A stretch of DNA of 64,000 nt from Bacillota bacterium (lineage in GTDB: Bacteria; Bacillota; Clostridia; Saccharofermentanales; Saccharofermentanaceae), in the NCBI GenBank assembly GCA_023397475.1, contig JAEWUD010000022.1, forward strand, positions 1 to 64,000, given 5' to 3'. The notes beneath the pieces are model-generated. The model was not told the DNA's origin, searched no databases, and was given only the letters and a program-made list of their open reading frames with translations. A program made the translations under genes and the position numbers. Numbering within the stretch: position 1 is the first letter of the stretch; each line of letters opens with the position of its first letter. Shown here in pieces: positions 50,079-58,634 of the stretch.

Positions 50079-50680
50079 GTGATCTTCTTCATCCAAAAGT
50101 TCATAAGAAGTCTGTCCGCGGCGAATTACATACTTCTCTTCGGAGCGGAATCGAGTTTTCTCTGATCCGTCGAAAGGGGAAACTGATTACGATACGCGTA
50201 TCCGATCGACAAGAAGTTATTGTCAGCGCGCCCAAACATGTATCGTTGCAGACAATTATCGATTTTATCGATAAGAAGAGTGAATGGATTCATAAACAGA
50301 AGAAGTTCGCCGATAATCGTATCGCTTTGCCGTATCTGTCAGAATCCGAACGACGAATCCATTCCGATCGGATCCGCGCAAAGGTGATGAATTTTCTTTC
50401 CAGTTATCAGGGTGTGAAGCCCAAGAGGGTTTTTGTCCGGTATTCGAATACAAGATGGGGATCGTGTTCCTCATTAGGCAATATTTCGATCAACGGATAT
50501 TTGGATCTGTTGCCGGATCATCTTTTTGCATATGTTCTTTTGCATGAATTGACGCATCTTACCCATATGAATCACTCGACCGCTTTCTGGCGCCTGTTAG
50601 AAGAACGAATCCCGGAACCGAAGCTTCGCTCGAAGGAACTTAATGGGTATAAGATCCCCCAAAAGCCTCAAGATTCGTAG
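50075..50680 (+). CDS. YgjP-like zinc metallopeptidase (DUF45, M48-related)
   Basis: The 201-residue protein has the family pattern: an N-terminal part with ITIRVSDRQEVIVSAP, the NTRWGSCSSLGNISIN segment, and a zinc-binding HELTHLTHMNHSTAFW (HExxH plus a downstream histidine) at about 158-173. The real substrate of the family is unknown. It overlaps the pyrE-like stop by 4 bases, so it is cotranscribed with the pyr genes. This may be position only rather than a role in pyrimidine synthesis. Confidence 0.88.
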   Translation: MSDLLHPKVHKKSVRGELHTSLRSGIEFSLIRRKGKLITIRVSDRQEVIVSAPKHVSLQTIIDFIDKKSEWIHKQKKFADNRIALPYLSESERRIHSDRIRAKVMNFLSSYQGVKPKRVFVRYSNTRWGSCSSLGNISINGYLDLLPDHLFAYVLLHELTHLTHMNHSTAFWRLLEERIPEPKLRSKELNGYKIPQKPQDS

Positions 50681-50775
50681 GATTGAATCCACTTTCGTCA
50701 TACGGTATACTTAGGTTTGTGTTGAAGTTCAAAGGATTTTTCGCGTTCTCAAGGCATGGCCGGAAGGGTGACAAG

Positions 50776-52482
50776 ATGAAGAACATTCCATTGTATGAAG
50801 TACGCAAAATCAAGGATTTACGGGATATGCTCGCGCAGAGCGTCAATCTGTATCAGAATTCGAACGCTTTCCTGATCAAGAAGGAGCGCGGCGGCGCTTA
50901 TGAGCCCGTGACCTATCGACAGTACAGTGATGATATCAACGCGTTTGGAACCGCACTCATCGACCTCTGCGGCCAAGGTTGCCGTGTGGCGATTATCGGT
51001 GAAGCGAAATATGAATGGTATGTGACGTATCTTTCGGTTACCAATGGAACGGGTATTGTTGTCCCCTTGGATAAAGAACTCCCGAAGCAGGAGATCGAGA
51101 GTCTTCTGAACCGTTCACATGCGGATATCGTTGTGTATTCTTCATCCAAACAAGCGGTCATCGACGAGATCCGTGGAACGGTTTCGTCCGTCAAGCACTA
51201 TATTGTGATGGACCCTGAGAAGGAATCCGGGAACTCGCTTCATTTCTGGGACCTGATGGCAAAGGGAAAGAATCTTCTCGAAGAAGGGAACCGGGTGTTT
51301 CTCGATGCACAGATCGATCCGGAAGCCATGACGATTTTGCTGTTTACGTCCGGAACAACGGACAAGGCGAAGGCCGTCATGCTGTCGCAGCGGAATATCG
51401 CAGCCAATCTCGAGGGAATGTGTTCGATGCTTTATATCGGTCCCGGAGATATTTTCCTGTCTGTCCTGCCGCTTCATCACACGTACGAATGCACCTGCGG
51501 ATTCCTCTGTCCGATTTATCGAGGATGTACCATCGCACAGTGTGAGGGGCTTCGCTATATCGCGAAGAACATGCAGGAGAGCAAGACAACAATCATTCTT
51601 GCCGTACCTCTTATGATTGAGATGTTCCACCGGCTGATTATGAAGAAGGCCAAGGCGGACAAGAAATCTGCACGGAAGTTTAATTTCGGTATTCATCTTA
51701 CTCGAACGTTGCGTAAGATCGGCATCGACAAGCGCAAACAGATATTCAAGGCGGTTCACGATAATTTCGGCGGAAATCTCCGGATTATGATCTCCGGCGG
51801 CGCGGGAATTGATCCGAATATTCTTCGGGATATGCAGGATATGGGAATTCATTGTGTGCAGGGTTATGGTCTCACCGAGTGTGCCCCGATCCTCGCTTTG
51901 AACCGCGACATAGACTACGATAATCGTGCGGCGGGACTCCCTCTGCCCGGTGTCGATGTCAAGGTCATTGACAAGGACGAGAACGGAATCGGAGAATTTG
52001 TCGGCAAGGGTCCGAACGTCATGATCGGATATTATGAAGATGAAGAGAGTACGCGTCAATCGATTGACGAAAACGGATACTATCACACGGGAGATCTCGG
52101 GTATATTAATCCCGAGGGATTCCTGATAATCACGGGGCGCAAGAAGAACGTCATTATTTCCAAGAACGGTAAGAATATTTTTCCGGAAGAGATCGAGACA
52201 CTTCTGGTACGATCGGATTTTGTCGCGGAAGCCCTGGTCAGCGGGGAAGACGACGGTCAGAGCGATATTCGCGTTTGTGCCGAGATCTTCCCGAACAAGG
52301 AAGCCGTCGAAGCGCTGTTCGGACCCAATCCGGACCCGGCCGTCCTTCAGAAGCATTTCGAAGATATCGTACGCAAGGTCAACGAGCAGATGGTCTCTTA
52401 TAAACATGTTCGCAAGGTTATACTTCGTGATACAGAGTTTGACAAGACGACTTCGAAGAAGATCAAGCGGAAGTATTCCTGA
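50776..52482 (+). CDS. AMP-forming acyl-CoA synthetase
   Basis: The 568-residue protein is a member of the ANL adenylating superfamily, near long-chain fatty acid-CoA ligases. Motifs in order are LLFTSGTTDKAKAVMLSQRN (P-loop, with Ala for the usual final Gly), GYGLTECAPILALN, YYHTGDLGYINPEGFLIITGRKK, NGKNIFPEEIE and the C-terminal catalytic lysine region FDKTTSKKIKR. It likely activates exogenous fatty acids in the cytoplasm, but the substrate is unproven. ATG 50776 has AAGGGTG (50764-50770) upstream. The frame's earlier start at 50683 has no ribosome binding site. It stands alone between the pyr-linked peptidase and tldD. Confidence 0.9.
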   Translation: MKNIPLYEVRKIKDLRDMLAQSVNLYQNSNAFLIKKERGGAYEPVTYRQYSDDINAFGTALIDLCGQGCRVAIIGEAKYEWYVTYLSVTNGTGIVVPLDKELPKQEIESLLNRSHADIVVYSSSKQAVIDEIRGTVSSVKHYIVMDPEKESGNSLHFWDLMAKGKNLLEEGNRVFLDAQIDPEAMTILLFTSGTTDKAKAVMLSQRNIAANLEGMCSMLYIGPGDIFLSVLPLHHTYECTCGFLCPIYRGCTIAQCEGLRYIAKNMQESKTTIILAVPLMIEMFHRLIMKKAKADKKSARKFNFGIHLTRTLRKIGIDKRKQIFKAVHDNFGGNLRIMISGGAGIDPNILRDMQDMGIHCVQGYGLTECAPILALNRDIDYDNRAAGLPLPGVDVKVIDKDENGIGEFVGKGPNVMIGYYEDEESTRQSIDENGYYHTGDLGYINPEGFLIITGRKKNVIISKNGKNIFPEEIETLLVRSDFVAEALVSGEDDGQSDIRVCAEIFPNKEAVEALFGPNPDPAVLQKHFEDIVRKVNEQMVSYKHVRKVILRDTEFDKTTSKKIKRKYS

Positions 52483-52603
52483 TCGTAATTCAACCAGATT
52501 TATTTCGACGTTAACGCAGACCATCCGCACATAGAACCATGAGAGAGAAGGCTTTGGGACGTCTGATTGGCGACTCAACTGCCTTTTCCCTATAGGAGGT
52601 AAT

Positions 52604-54004
52604 ATGCTTTCTCACACCCTCATCGAAAAGATTCTTCTGGCTGCGCTGTCCAGAGGCGGCGATTTCTCGGAAGTCTACATGGAACAGACCCGGAGTTCGG
52701 GGATCTCGATCATCAATCAACGCGTTGACAAGGTCAGTTCCGGAATGGACAGCGGAATCGGTATACGAATTCTCTCCGGCACACGTTGCGTCTATGTATA
52801 CACGAATGATCTTCGGGAAGATACTCTTCTTCGCCTTGCTGTCGAGGCATCGGCATCCCTTGACAGCGTTCCGGAAGGACGCACACTCACGCTTACTCCC
52901 AAGATCCAATTCGAGAGTAATCCTGTGCTTATCGCCCCGGTTGGCGTAGCAAAGAGTGACAAAGTCGATTTCTTGAAAAGAGCCATCGTGGCGGCGCGAG
53001 ATTACAGTCCGCTGATTACGCAAACTGGCGCATCCTACGGCGACGTGGAGAAAACGGTAGTGATCGCCAATTCCGACGGACTCTACCGCGAGGATCATCG
53101 AGCACGCGTACGTTTCACCGTGGAAGCGATCGCTTCCTCCGAAATCGAGAAGCAAAGCGGATACTTTGGCCCCGGATCCGGAACCGGGTATGAATTCATC
53201 GAGTCGTATCCGGTGGAGGATACGGCGAGAGAGGCTGCCAGAATCGCCGTGACGATGCTCGGAGCCGGCCCTTGTCCCTCGGGGAAGATGCCGGTGGTCA
53301 TTGATAATGGTTTTGGCGGTGTGATATTTCACGAGGCCTGCGGTCATGGCCTGGAAGCAACATCCGTCGGAATTCATGCGTCGGTTTTCGACGGAAAACT
53401 CGGTCAACAAGTTGCGAATCCGCTGGTCTCGGCGGTCGACGACGGCACGCTCGCGGGCGAATGGGGCAGTATTCGTATCGATGACGAAGGGAATGATTCC
53501 CGTAAGAATCTACTGATTACGAATGGGATTCTCACCGGCTACATGATCGATAAACTAGGAGGACGCCGGATGGGTATGGAGCCTACCGGTTCTTCACGCA
53601 GGCAGAACTATAAGTATGCTCCGACTTCGCGAATGACGAACACGTACATCGCTGCGGGAGACCTCGATCCGAAGGATATCATTGCGGATACACCCTATGG
53701 CCTATATGCAGCGCATATGGGCGGCGGATCTGTCGATCCCGCCACCGGAGAGTTCAATTTTGCCGTGGATGAAGCATACATGATCCGGGACGGAAGAATT
53801 GCCGAGCCGGTCAGAGGCGCGACGTTAATCGGGCGCGGCTCTCAGGTTCTGATGAATATCGACCGCGTCGGGAATAATTTCGCTTTTGCTCAGGGTGTCT
53901 GCGGGTCGATCAGCGGAAACGTGCCGACCAATGTCGGACAGCCGATGATTCGTGTATCTGAAATGACGGTCGGAGGCAAGGATACGAGCGGGATCCAGGA
54001 CTAG
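52604..54004 (+). CDS. tldD: TldD metallopeptidase subunit
   Basis: TldD forms a heterodimer with TldE/PmbA that degrades unfolded peptides and matures some ribosomal peptides. The 466-residue protein contains the zinc site HEACGHGLEA (HExxxH) at about 244-253, the typical GIRILSGTRCVYVYT N-terminal segment, and the glycine-rich C-terminal beta region ending in KDTSGIQ. AGGAGG lies just before the start. tldE follows after 51 bases. Confidence 0.96.
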   Translation: MLSHTLIEKILLAALSRGGDFSEVYMEQTRSSGISIINQRVDKVSSGMDSGIGIRILSGTRCVYVYTNDLREDTLLRLAVEASASLDSVPEGRTLTLTPKIQFESNPVLIAPVGVAKSDKVDFLKRAIVAARDYSPLITQTGASYGDVEKTVVIANSDGLYREDHRARVRFTVEAIASSEIEKQSGYFGPGSGTGYEFIESYPVEDTAREAARIAVTMLGAGPCPSGKMPVVIDNGFGGVIFHEACGHGLEATSVGIHASVFDGKLGQQVANPLVSAVDDGTLAGEWGSIRIDDEGNDSRKNLLITNGILTGYMIDKLGGRRMGMEPTGSSRRQNYKYAPTSRMTNTYIAAGDLDPKDIIADTPYGLYAAHMGGGSVDPATGEFNFAVDEAYMIRDGRIAEPVRGATLIGRGSQVLMNIDRVGNNFAFAQGVCGSISGNVPTNVGQPMIRVSEMTVGGKDTSGIQD

Positions 54005-54055
54005 ATCCGTCAAGAATGCGTGGTCTGGCGGCCATAGAGAAGAATGAGGTGGACG

Positions 54056-55414
54056 ATGTATACTCCCGAAGAATTTTCATCTGTAGTCATGGCGAAAGCA
54101 GTCGAGCAGGGTTTCCTCGAGTCGGAAGTTTTTTTCGAGGCCGGCTCGGCGACAGAAATTTCGGTTCTGCACGGAGAGATCTCCATGTATGAGTCGTCTT
54201 CGATGCAAGGCGTTTCTTTTCGAGGCCGATATAACGATCAGATGGGGTATGCCTACGCAGAAGAATTAACGGACGAGGCGATCCTCTTCCTGTTGGATCA
54301 GGCAAAGCAGAATTGTATGGTTCTGGAATCGGAAGAGAAAGAGACGGTATATGAGGGAGATTCCTCCTACGAAGAATTCTCCTCATATGAAGAATCCTTG
54401 ACGAAATTGTCCTTCGAAGAGTTGTCTGCGATGGTACTTACTCTCGAAAAGCGTGTTCTTGCATTTGATCCGAGAATCAAGGCAGTTGATCATTGCGTAA
54501 TCAGTTGCGGGAGTTCCGAACATAAGATATGGAATTCGAAAGGATTATGTCTGTCCTTCCGGAGCAACCTCGTTGTCCTCTACGCGAATGCACGCTGCGA
54601 GGAGAACGATATTACAAAGACTGGATCGGCGTATCGGGCATTACGAGACCTCTCGATGCTTGATATCGATGAATTGGCACGCGAGATCGCCATGAACGCG
54701 CTCGAGAAACTCGGGGCATCCAGCATCTCCTCCGGCACAATGAATGTTGTATTGGACCGGGAAGCCGCCGCGGATCTTCTGTCGACCTTCGCGGGTATTT
54801 TTTCCGCAGATATGGTTCAGAAAGGCTTCTCGCTTTTGGGAGGTAAGATTGGGGAACGAATTGCTTCGCCGGTAGTTACGCTTCGTGATGACGCGAGAGC
54901 AGAAGGGTCGATCGCCGGAATTCCATTTGATTCCGAGGGTGTGGCGACGAAGAATAAGGTCCTTGTCGAGAACGGAGTTCTGAAGGGATTCTTACACAAT
55001 CGCAAGACAGCTGCCAAGGAGAATAGCGAATCCACAGGAAACGGTTTCCGCAGTGGTTTCAAGGGTTCCATCGGCGTAGGGGCGACCAATTTCTATATCC
55101 TTCCCGGGGAGAAAGATTTAGCTACGCTTATTCAACAAGCCGGGAACGGCGTTTATCTCAAAGAACTGTCCGGGCTTCACGCGGGAACGAACGTTGTCTC
55201 CGGTGATTTCTCGCTGTCCTGCGAGGGATTTGTGATCGCGGACGGACGGATCGGAAGAGCTGTAGACCAAATCACGATCGCCGAGAATTTTTTCGCGTTA
55301 CTCATGAAGATTCGCGAAGTCGGGTCTGACCAATATTTTCAGATTCCCTCGGACTCCGGATCGACCGGCTGCCCGAGTCTTCTTCTGGAGAATATCGCGA
55401 TCAGCGGGGAGTGA
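54056..55414 (+). CDS. tldE: TldE/PmbA-like subunit, partner of TldD
   Basis: The 452-residue protein shares the TldD fold but lacks the HExxxH zinc motif, as expected of the non-catalytic partner. Visible family segments are SMQGVSFRGRYNDQMGYAYAEEL, GTMNVVLDREAAADLLSTFAGIFSA, GIPFDSEGVATKNKVLVENGVLKGFLHNRKTA and the C-terminal GDFSLSCEGFVIADG. GAGGTGG (54046-54052) sets ATG 54056. An ATG four codons earlier is less good. The gene converges with dacF, leaving only 30 bases. Confidence 0.94.
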   Translation: MYTPEEFSSVVMAKAVEQGFLESEVFFEAGSATEISVLHGEISMYESSSMQGVSFRGRYNDQMGYAYAEELTDEAILFLLDQAKQNCMVLESEEKETVYEGDSSYEEFSSYEESLTKLSFEELSAMVLTLEKRVLAFDPRIKAVDHCVISCGSSEHKIWNSKGLCLSFRSNLVVLYANARCEENDITKTGSAYRALRDLSMLDIDELAREIAMNALEKLGASSISSGTMNVVLDREAAADLLSTFAGIFSADMVQKGFSLLGGKIGERIASPVVTLRDDARAEGSIAGIPFDSEGVATKNKVLVENGVLKGFLHNRKTAAKENSESTGNGFRSGFKGSIGVGATNFYILPGEKDLATLIQQAGNGVYLKELSGLHAGTNVVSGDFSLSCEGFVIADGRIGRAVDQITIAENFFALLMKIREVGSDQYFQIPSDSGSTGCPSLLLENIAISGE

Positions 55415-55444
55415 TCCCCAAGCCATGCGCGGATGCGTTGCTCC

Positions 55445-57031
55445 TTAGAGAACCTTTGGCTTCGAACGGTGTTGACGGTGATTTCTGGCTCTTTGGAATC
55501 GGACATAGAGGATGATGACAAAGAACAGAACCGCCATTAACACAAGAACAATCCCTACTCGGAAAATGATCTGGCCGATTTCTTCCATCGTAAGTGGCTT
55601 CGCATCTGCCGCCGCCTGATGTGTCGCCGCTGCTTCATCGGTACAAATGGTAACACGTAAACTCCCGAGAGTCTCTTTGCTGCCATCCGAGAAGCTGCGC
55701 AGTAACGGAAGATCCAGAACTTGAACCGATTCGTTCGCCTGAATGACCGCGGTACTGACATCGATGGCATCCGTGTATCCGCCGGCAAGCCTCTCCGAAC
55801 GTATCGTCAGGTAAGGGATAACGGAGAGATTTAGTTCGGTGATGCACAGTTCATACCCGGCAGCGGATATGCTGGATGTTATCTGGTCCGCAACTCCCGT
55901 CTGCATTGAGGAGAAATCCTCCGGGCGTATCATCACAGAACTGTATGTGGCAAAGCCGTAATCAAATAGTGAAATCAGATTCTCATAACGTACGTTGGAT
56001 GAAGGCGCGCCGAGAATTACCGCGATCAGCGTCCGGTGATTGCTCCTGGCTGCCGCGGTAATCGTGTAGCCGGACAGATCCGTGAAACCGGTCTTGCCGC
56101 CGATGTATTTGTCATAGGCGTACGTGGAGGTCGAGATGAATTTATTACCGTTCTTGAGGGTCAACGGCTCCAGGCGCTTATTGGTCGGAGGCATGGTATA
56201 GTTTGCCAACATAGAGATCTTCTGATAGGAATCATGCTTCATCGCTTCGGCCATAATCAAGGCCATGTCATGTGCGGATGTGACGTGTAAAGGATCCGCA
56301 AAGCCGTACGGGTTCGTAAAGTTCGTCGCATTGCAACCGAGTTCGACGGCGCGAAGGTTCATCATTTCGGAGAATCCTTCCACGGTGCCGCCCATATGGA
56401 TCGCCAGAGCCATGGCTGCGTCATTGGCTGACTTGACGATGGATGCAGAAATCGCCTCTTCAACGGTGATCTCCTCGCCTTCGACAAGGCCGATCCGGAC
56501 GTAATCCTCGGGTATGCTCTCGTACATCTCTCTTGTGACGGTAATCGTCTCCTGCATATCAAGCTTCTCGAAAGCGAGAAGAACGGTCATCACTTTTGTG
56601 ATACTGGCGGGAGGAAGCGGTGTATCCGGTGATTTGCCGAGAAGAAATGTTCCGGACTCCGCGTCATAGAGAATATAGGCGTTCGCGTCGACAGACGGTG
56701 CGCCCTCGCCGAGAGGATCAAACAAATTCGTAACACCGTTGTCCCCCGCCGGTGTAGGCTCGACAATTGTCGATTTTACGATGACGGATGGAGTTGTCGT
56801 CTCTGCGTTCGACGGTAAGGACTCATTCCCGGCCGTGCTTTGAACGGAAGATGTAGATGAGGTATCGCTTGGATTGCCTTCGCCGACGGATGACGTGAAG
56901 CCCGTGGCAGCAAACAACGTGAATAGCAAAAGAAGAAAAACGGCAATCGGGCGTGTGAAGAATCTATGGAATTCTGCGGGATGCATCGACGCTGTATTGC
57001 AACGGTTCCCGTAACGAGATTGATGATTCAA
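55445..57031 (-). CDS. D-alanyl-D-alanine carboxypeptidase (PBP5/DacF-like)
   Basis: This low-molecular-weight penicillin-binding protein removes the terminal D-Ala of peptidoglycan stem peptides. The exported protein has an N-terminal hydrophobic signal (RPIAVFLLLLFTLFAATG), a Ser/Thr-rich spacer, the catalytic triad motifs S-x-x-K in PPASITKVMTV, S-x-N in IVKSANDAAMA, and K-T-G in IGGKTGFTDLSG. A C-terminal transmembrane helix (IIFRVGIVLVLMAVLFFVIILY) is followed by a basic tail. The latter differs from the amphipathic anchor of classical PBP5. The start is uncertain. TTG 57031 has GGGAGG 9 bases upstream on the minus strand, and an ATG at 57082 has a weaker GAGG. Confidence 0.92.
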   Translation of the reverse strand: MNHQSRYGNRCNTASMHPAEFHRFFTRPIAVFLLLLFTLFAATGFTSSVGEGNPSDTSSTSSVQSTAGNESLPSNAETTTPSVIVKSTIVEPTPAGDNGVTNLFDPLGEGAPSVDANAYILYDAESGTFLLGKSPDTPLPPASITKVMTVLLAFEKLDMQETITVTREMYESIPEDYVRIGLVEGEEITVEEAISASIVKSANDAAMALAIHMGGTVEGFSEMMNLRAVELGCNATNFTNPYGFADPLHVTSAHDMALIMAEAMKHDSYQKISMLANYTMPPTNKRLEPLTLKNGNKFISTSTYAYDKYIGGKTGFTDLSGYTITAAARSNHRTLIAVILGAPSSNVRYENLISLFDYGFATYSSVMIRPEDFSSMQTGVADQITSSISAAGYELCITELNLSVIPYLTIRSERLAGGYTDAIDVSTAVIQANESVQVLDLPLLRSFSDGSKETLGSLRVTICTDEAAATHQAAADAKPLTMEEIGQIIFRVGIVLVLMAVLFFVIILYVRFQRARNHRQHRSKPKVL

Positions 57032-57081
57032 AATGGTAAACCTCCCAAACCTGCTTCCCCTATTGTACAACAAGATTAACA

Positions 57082-57111
57082 TTCACAAAACCTCACGCTT
57101 TCTGCTATGAT
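57082..57111 (+). promoter_or_regulatory. Probable promoter of miaB-mutS-mutL-miaA with a dyad over its -10
   Basis: TTCACA at 57082-57087 and TATGAT at 57106-57111 are 18 bases apart. The -10 lies inside the dyad CTGCTA-TGA-TAGCAG (57102-57116), a possible operator. Confidence 0.6.
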
Positions 57112-57140
57112 AGCAGTATTAAGAAATCGAGGTGCACCGA

Positions 57141-58634
57141 TTGGCTATACAGTATTTGCTCTCCTCCGATCTTTGCGATCAAAGGGAGTATTCTGATGCA
57201 TTGCGTCAATATTTTCACGAAAAAGCAGAAGAACGCGGATACCCGTTTACCTACGCGATCCGAACCTACGGCTGCCAGCTCAACGAGTCGGACAGCGAGA
57301 AGCTTGCGGGACTTCTTCGGGAAATGACCTTTGAACCGGCTTCGACTGATGATGCGGATATCGTTATCTTTAACACCTGCAGCGTGCGTGAGAACGCGAA
57401 TGACCGTCTCTTCGGCAACCTCGGAGTGCTGAAGGCCGCCAAACGCAAGAATCCGTCGATGATGGTTGCCGTTTGCGGTTGCATGATGAAGCAGGACGAG
57501 AATGTCGAACGCATCCGAAAGAGTTTCGGCTTTGTCGATTTGCTCTTCGGTCCGCAGGATATTCATCGCATTCCCGAATTTATCTACAGTCGGATTTTTC
57601 GCGAAAAGAAGCGCTACGAGGTATCGGAGACGGACTTCATTGTCGATGACACAGATCTCCCGATCCAGCGCGAACGTCGTTTTCGAGCGTTAGTTCCGAT
57701 CATGTACGGATGCAACAACTTCTGTACGTATTGTATCGTACCCTATACGCGCGGTCGCGAACGTTCCCGGCCCTTTGAGAAGATCATGGAAGAGGTTACG
57801 GAACTTGCAGCCGAGGGTTTCAAAGAAATTCTTCTTCTCGGGCAGAATGTGAATTCGTATGGACTCGATCGACCCGGTTCTCCGGATTTCGGAGATATCC
57901 TGGAGGCTGTATCCCGGGTCCCGGGAATCTCTCGCGTGCGGTTTATGACCTCGCATCCGAAGGATCTCTCGCATCGTATTATCGACATTATGGCCGACAG
58001 CCCAACAATTGAGAAGCACCTGCATTTGCCACTCCAGTCCGGAAGCGACAAGGTTCTTCGCGAGATGAATCGTCACTATACCAGGGAGCAGTTTCTTGAG
58101 ACCGCGATGTATTTTCGCGAAAAAGTACCGGATGGAACGATTACCACAGATATTATCGTCGGATTTCCGCATGAGTCAGAAGATGATTTTCTTGACACAC
58201 TCTCCGTGATGGAGAAGGTCCGTTTCGATGCCGCGTTTACCTTCCAGTACTCGCCGCGTCCGGGAACCCCCGCGGCGACGATGGAGGGCCAGATTGATAA
58301 AGACGTCGTAACCGAGAGATTCTCGAGGCTTCTGGACATGCAGAATCGCCACTGTTTCGAATCCGGTCTCAGCGTTGTCGGATCTGTCAAGGAAGTGCTG
58401 ATTGAAGGGAAAAGCGAGACGGCTGACCATATCCTATCCGGCAGAACGCGATCCAATCGACTGGTGAACTTCCGTTTGCCGGATCAGACCATGTTGCCAG
58501 ATCAGACGCTTCTTTCTGACGCAACGACACTCTATGGTGATATTCTTGAAGGCGCACTCTGCTATGTGAAGATCACGGGCGCGCGCCCGTACTCACTCGA
58601 AGGAATTCTGGAGAGTTTCATTTATGAGCAGTGA
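57141..58634 (+). CDS. miaB: MiaB, tRNA-2-methylthio-N6-dimethylallyladenosine synthase
   Basis: MiaB adds the methylthio group to i6A37 of tRNA, following MiaA. The 497-residue protein has the MTTase cysteines (TYGCQLNESD, NTCSVRENA, CGCMMK; about 45, 80 and 114), the radical-SAM CNNFCTYC (about 191-198) with the MiaB-specific IVPYTRGRERSR, LGQNVNSYG, LHLPLQSGS, and a C-terminal TRAM domain. TTG 57141 is preferred (GAGGTG 6 bases upstream) over GTG 57132. Its end overlaps mutS by 11 bases. miaA, which makes its substrate, is three genes downstream. Confidence 0.96.
   Translation: MAIQYLLSSDLCDQREYSDALRQYFHEKAEERGYPFTYAIRTYGCQLNESDSEKLAGLLREMTFEPASTDDADIVIFNTCSVRENANDRLFGNLGVLKAAKRKNPSMMVAVCGCMMKQDENVERIRKSFGFVDLLFGPQDIHRIPEFIYSRIFREKKRYEVSETDFIVDDTDLPIQRERRFRALVPIMYGCNNFCTYCIVPYTRGRERSRPFEKIMEEVTELAAEGFKEILLLGQNVNSYGLDRPGSPDFGDILEAVSRVPGISRVRFMTSHPKDLSHRIIDIMADSPTIEKHLHLPLQSGSDKVLREMNRHYTREQFLETAMYFREKVPDGTITTDIIVGFPHESEDDFLDTLSVMEKVRFDAAFTFQYSPRPGTPAATMEGQIDKDVVTERFSRLLDMQNRHCFESGLSVVGSVKEVLIEGKSETADHILSGRTRSNRLVNFRLPDQTMLPDQTLLSDATTLYGDILEGALCYVKITGARPYSLEGILESFIYEQ

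Noticed and set aside
51142..52578. 478-codon minus-strand frame opposite the acyl-CoA synthetase
   Set aside because: It lies almost entirely within a clear AMP-binding enzyme. The antisense product has no domain or start signal.
52483..52603. Terminator between the acyl-CoA synthetase gene and tldD
   Set aside because: AAGGC (52548-52552) and GCCTT (52581-52585) can pair, but the 28-base loop and short T run make it unconvincing.
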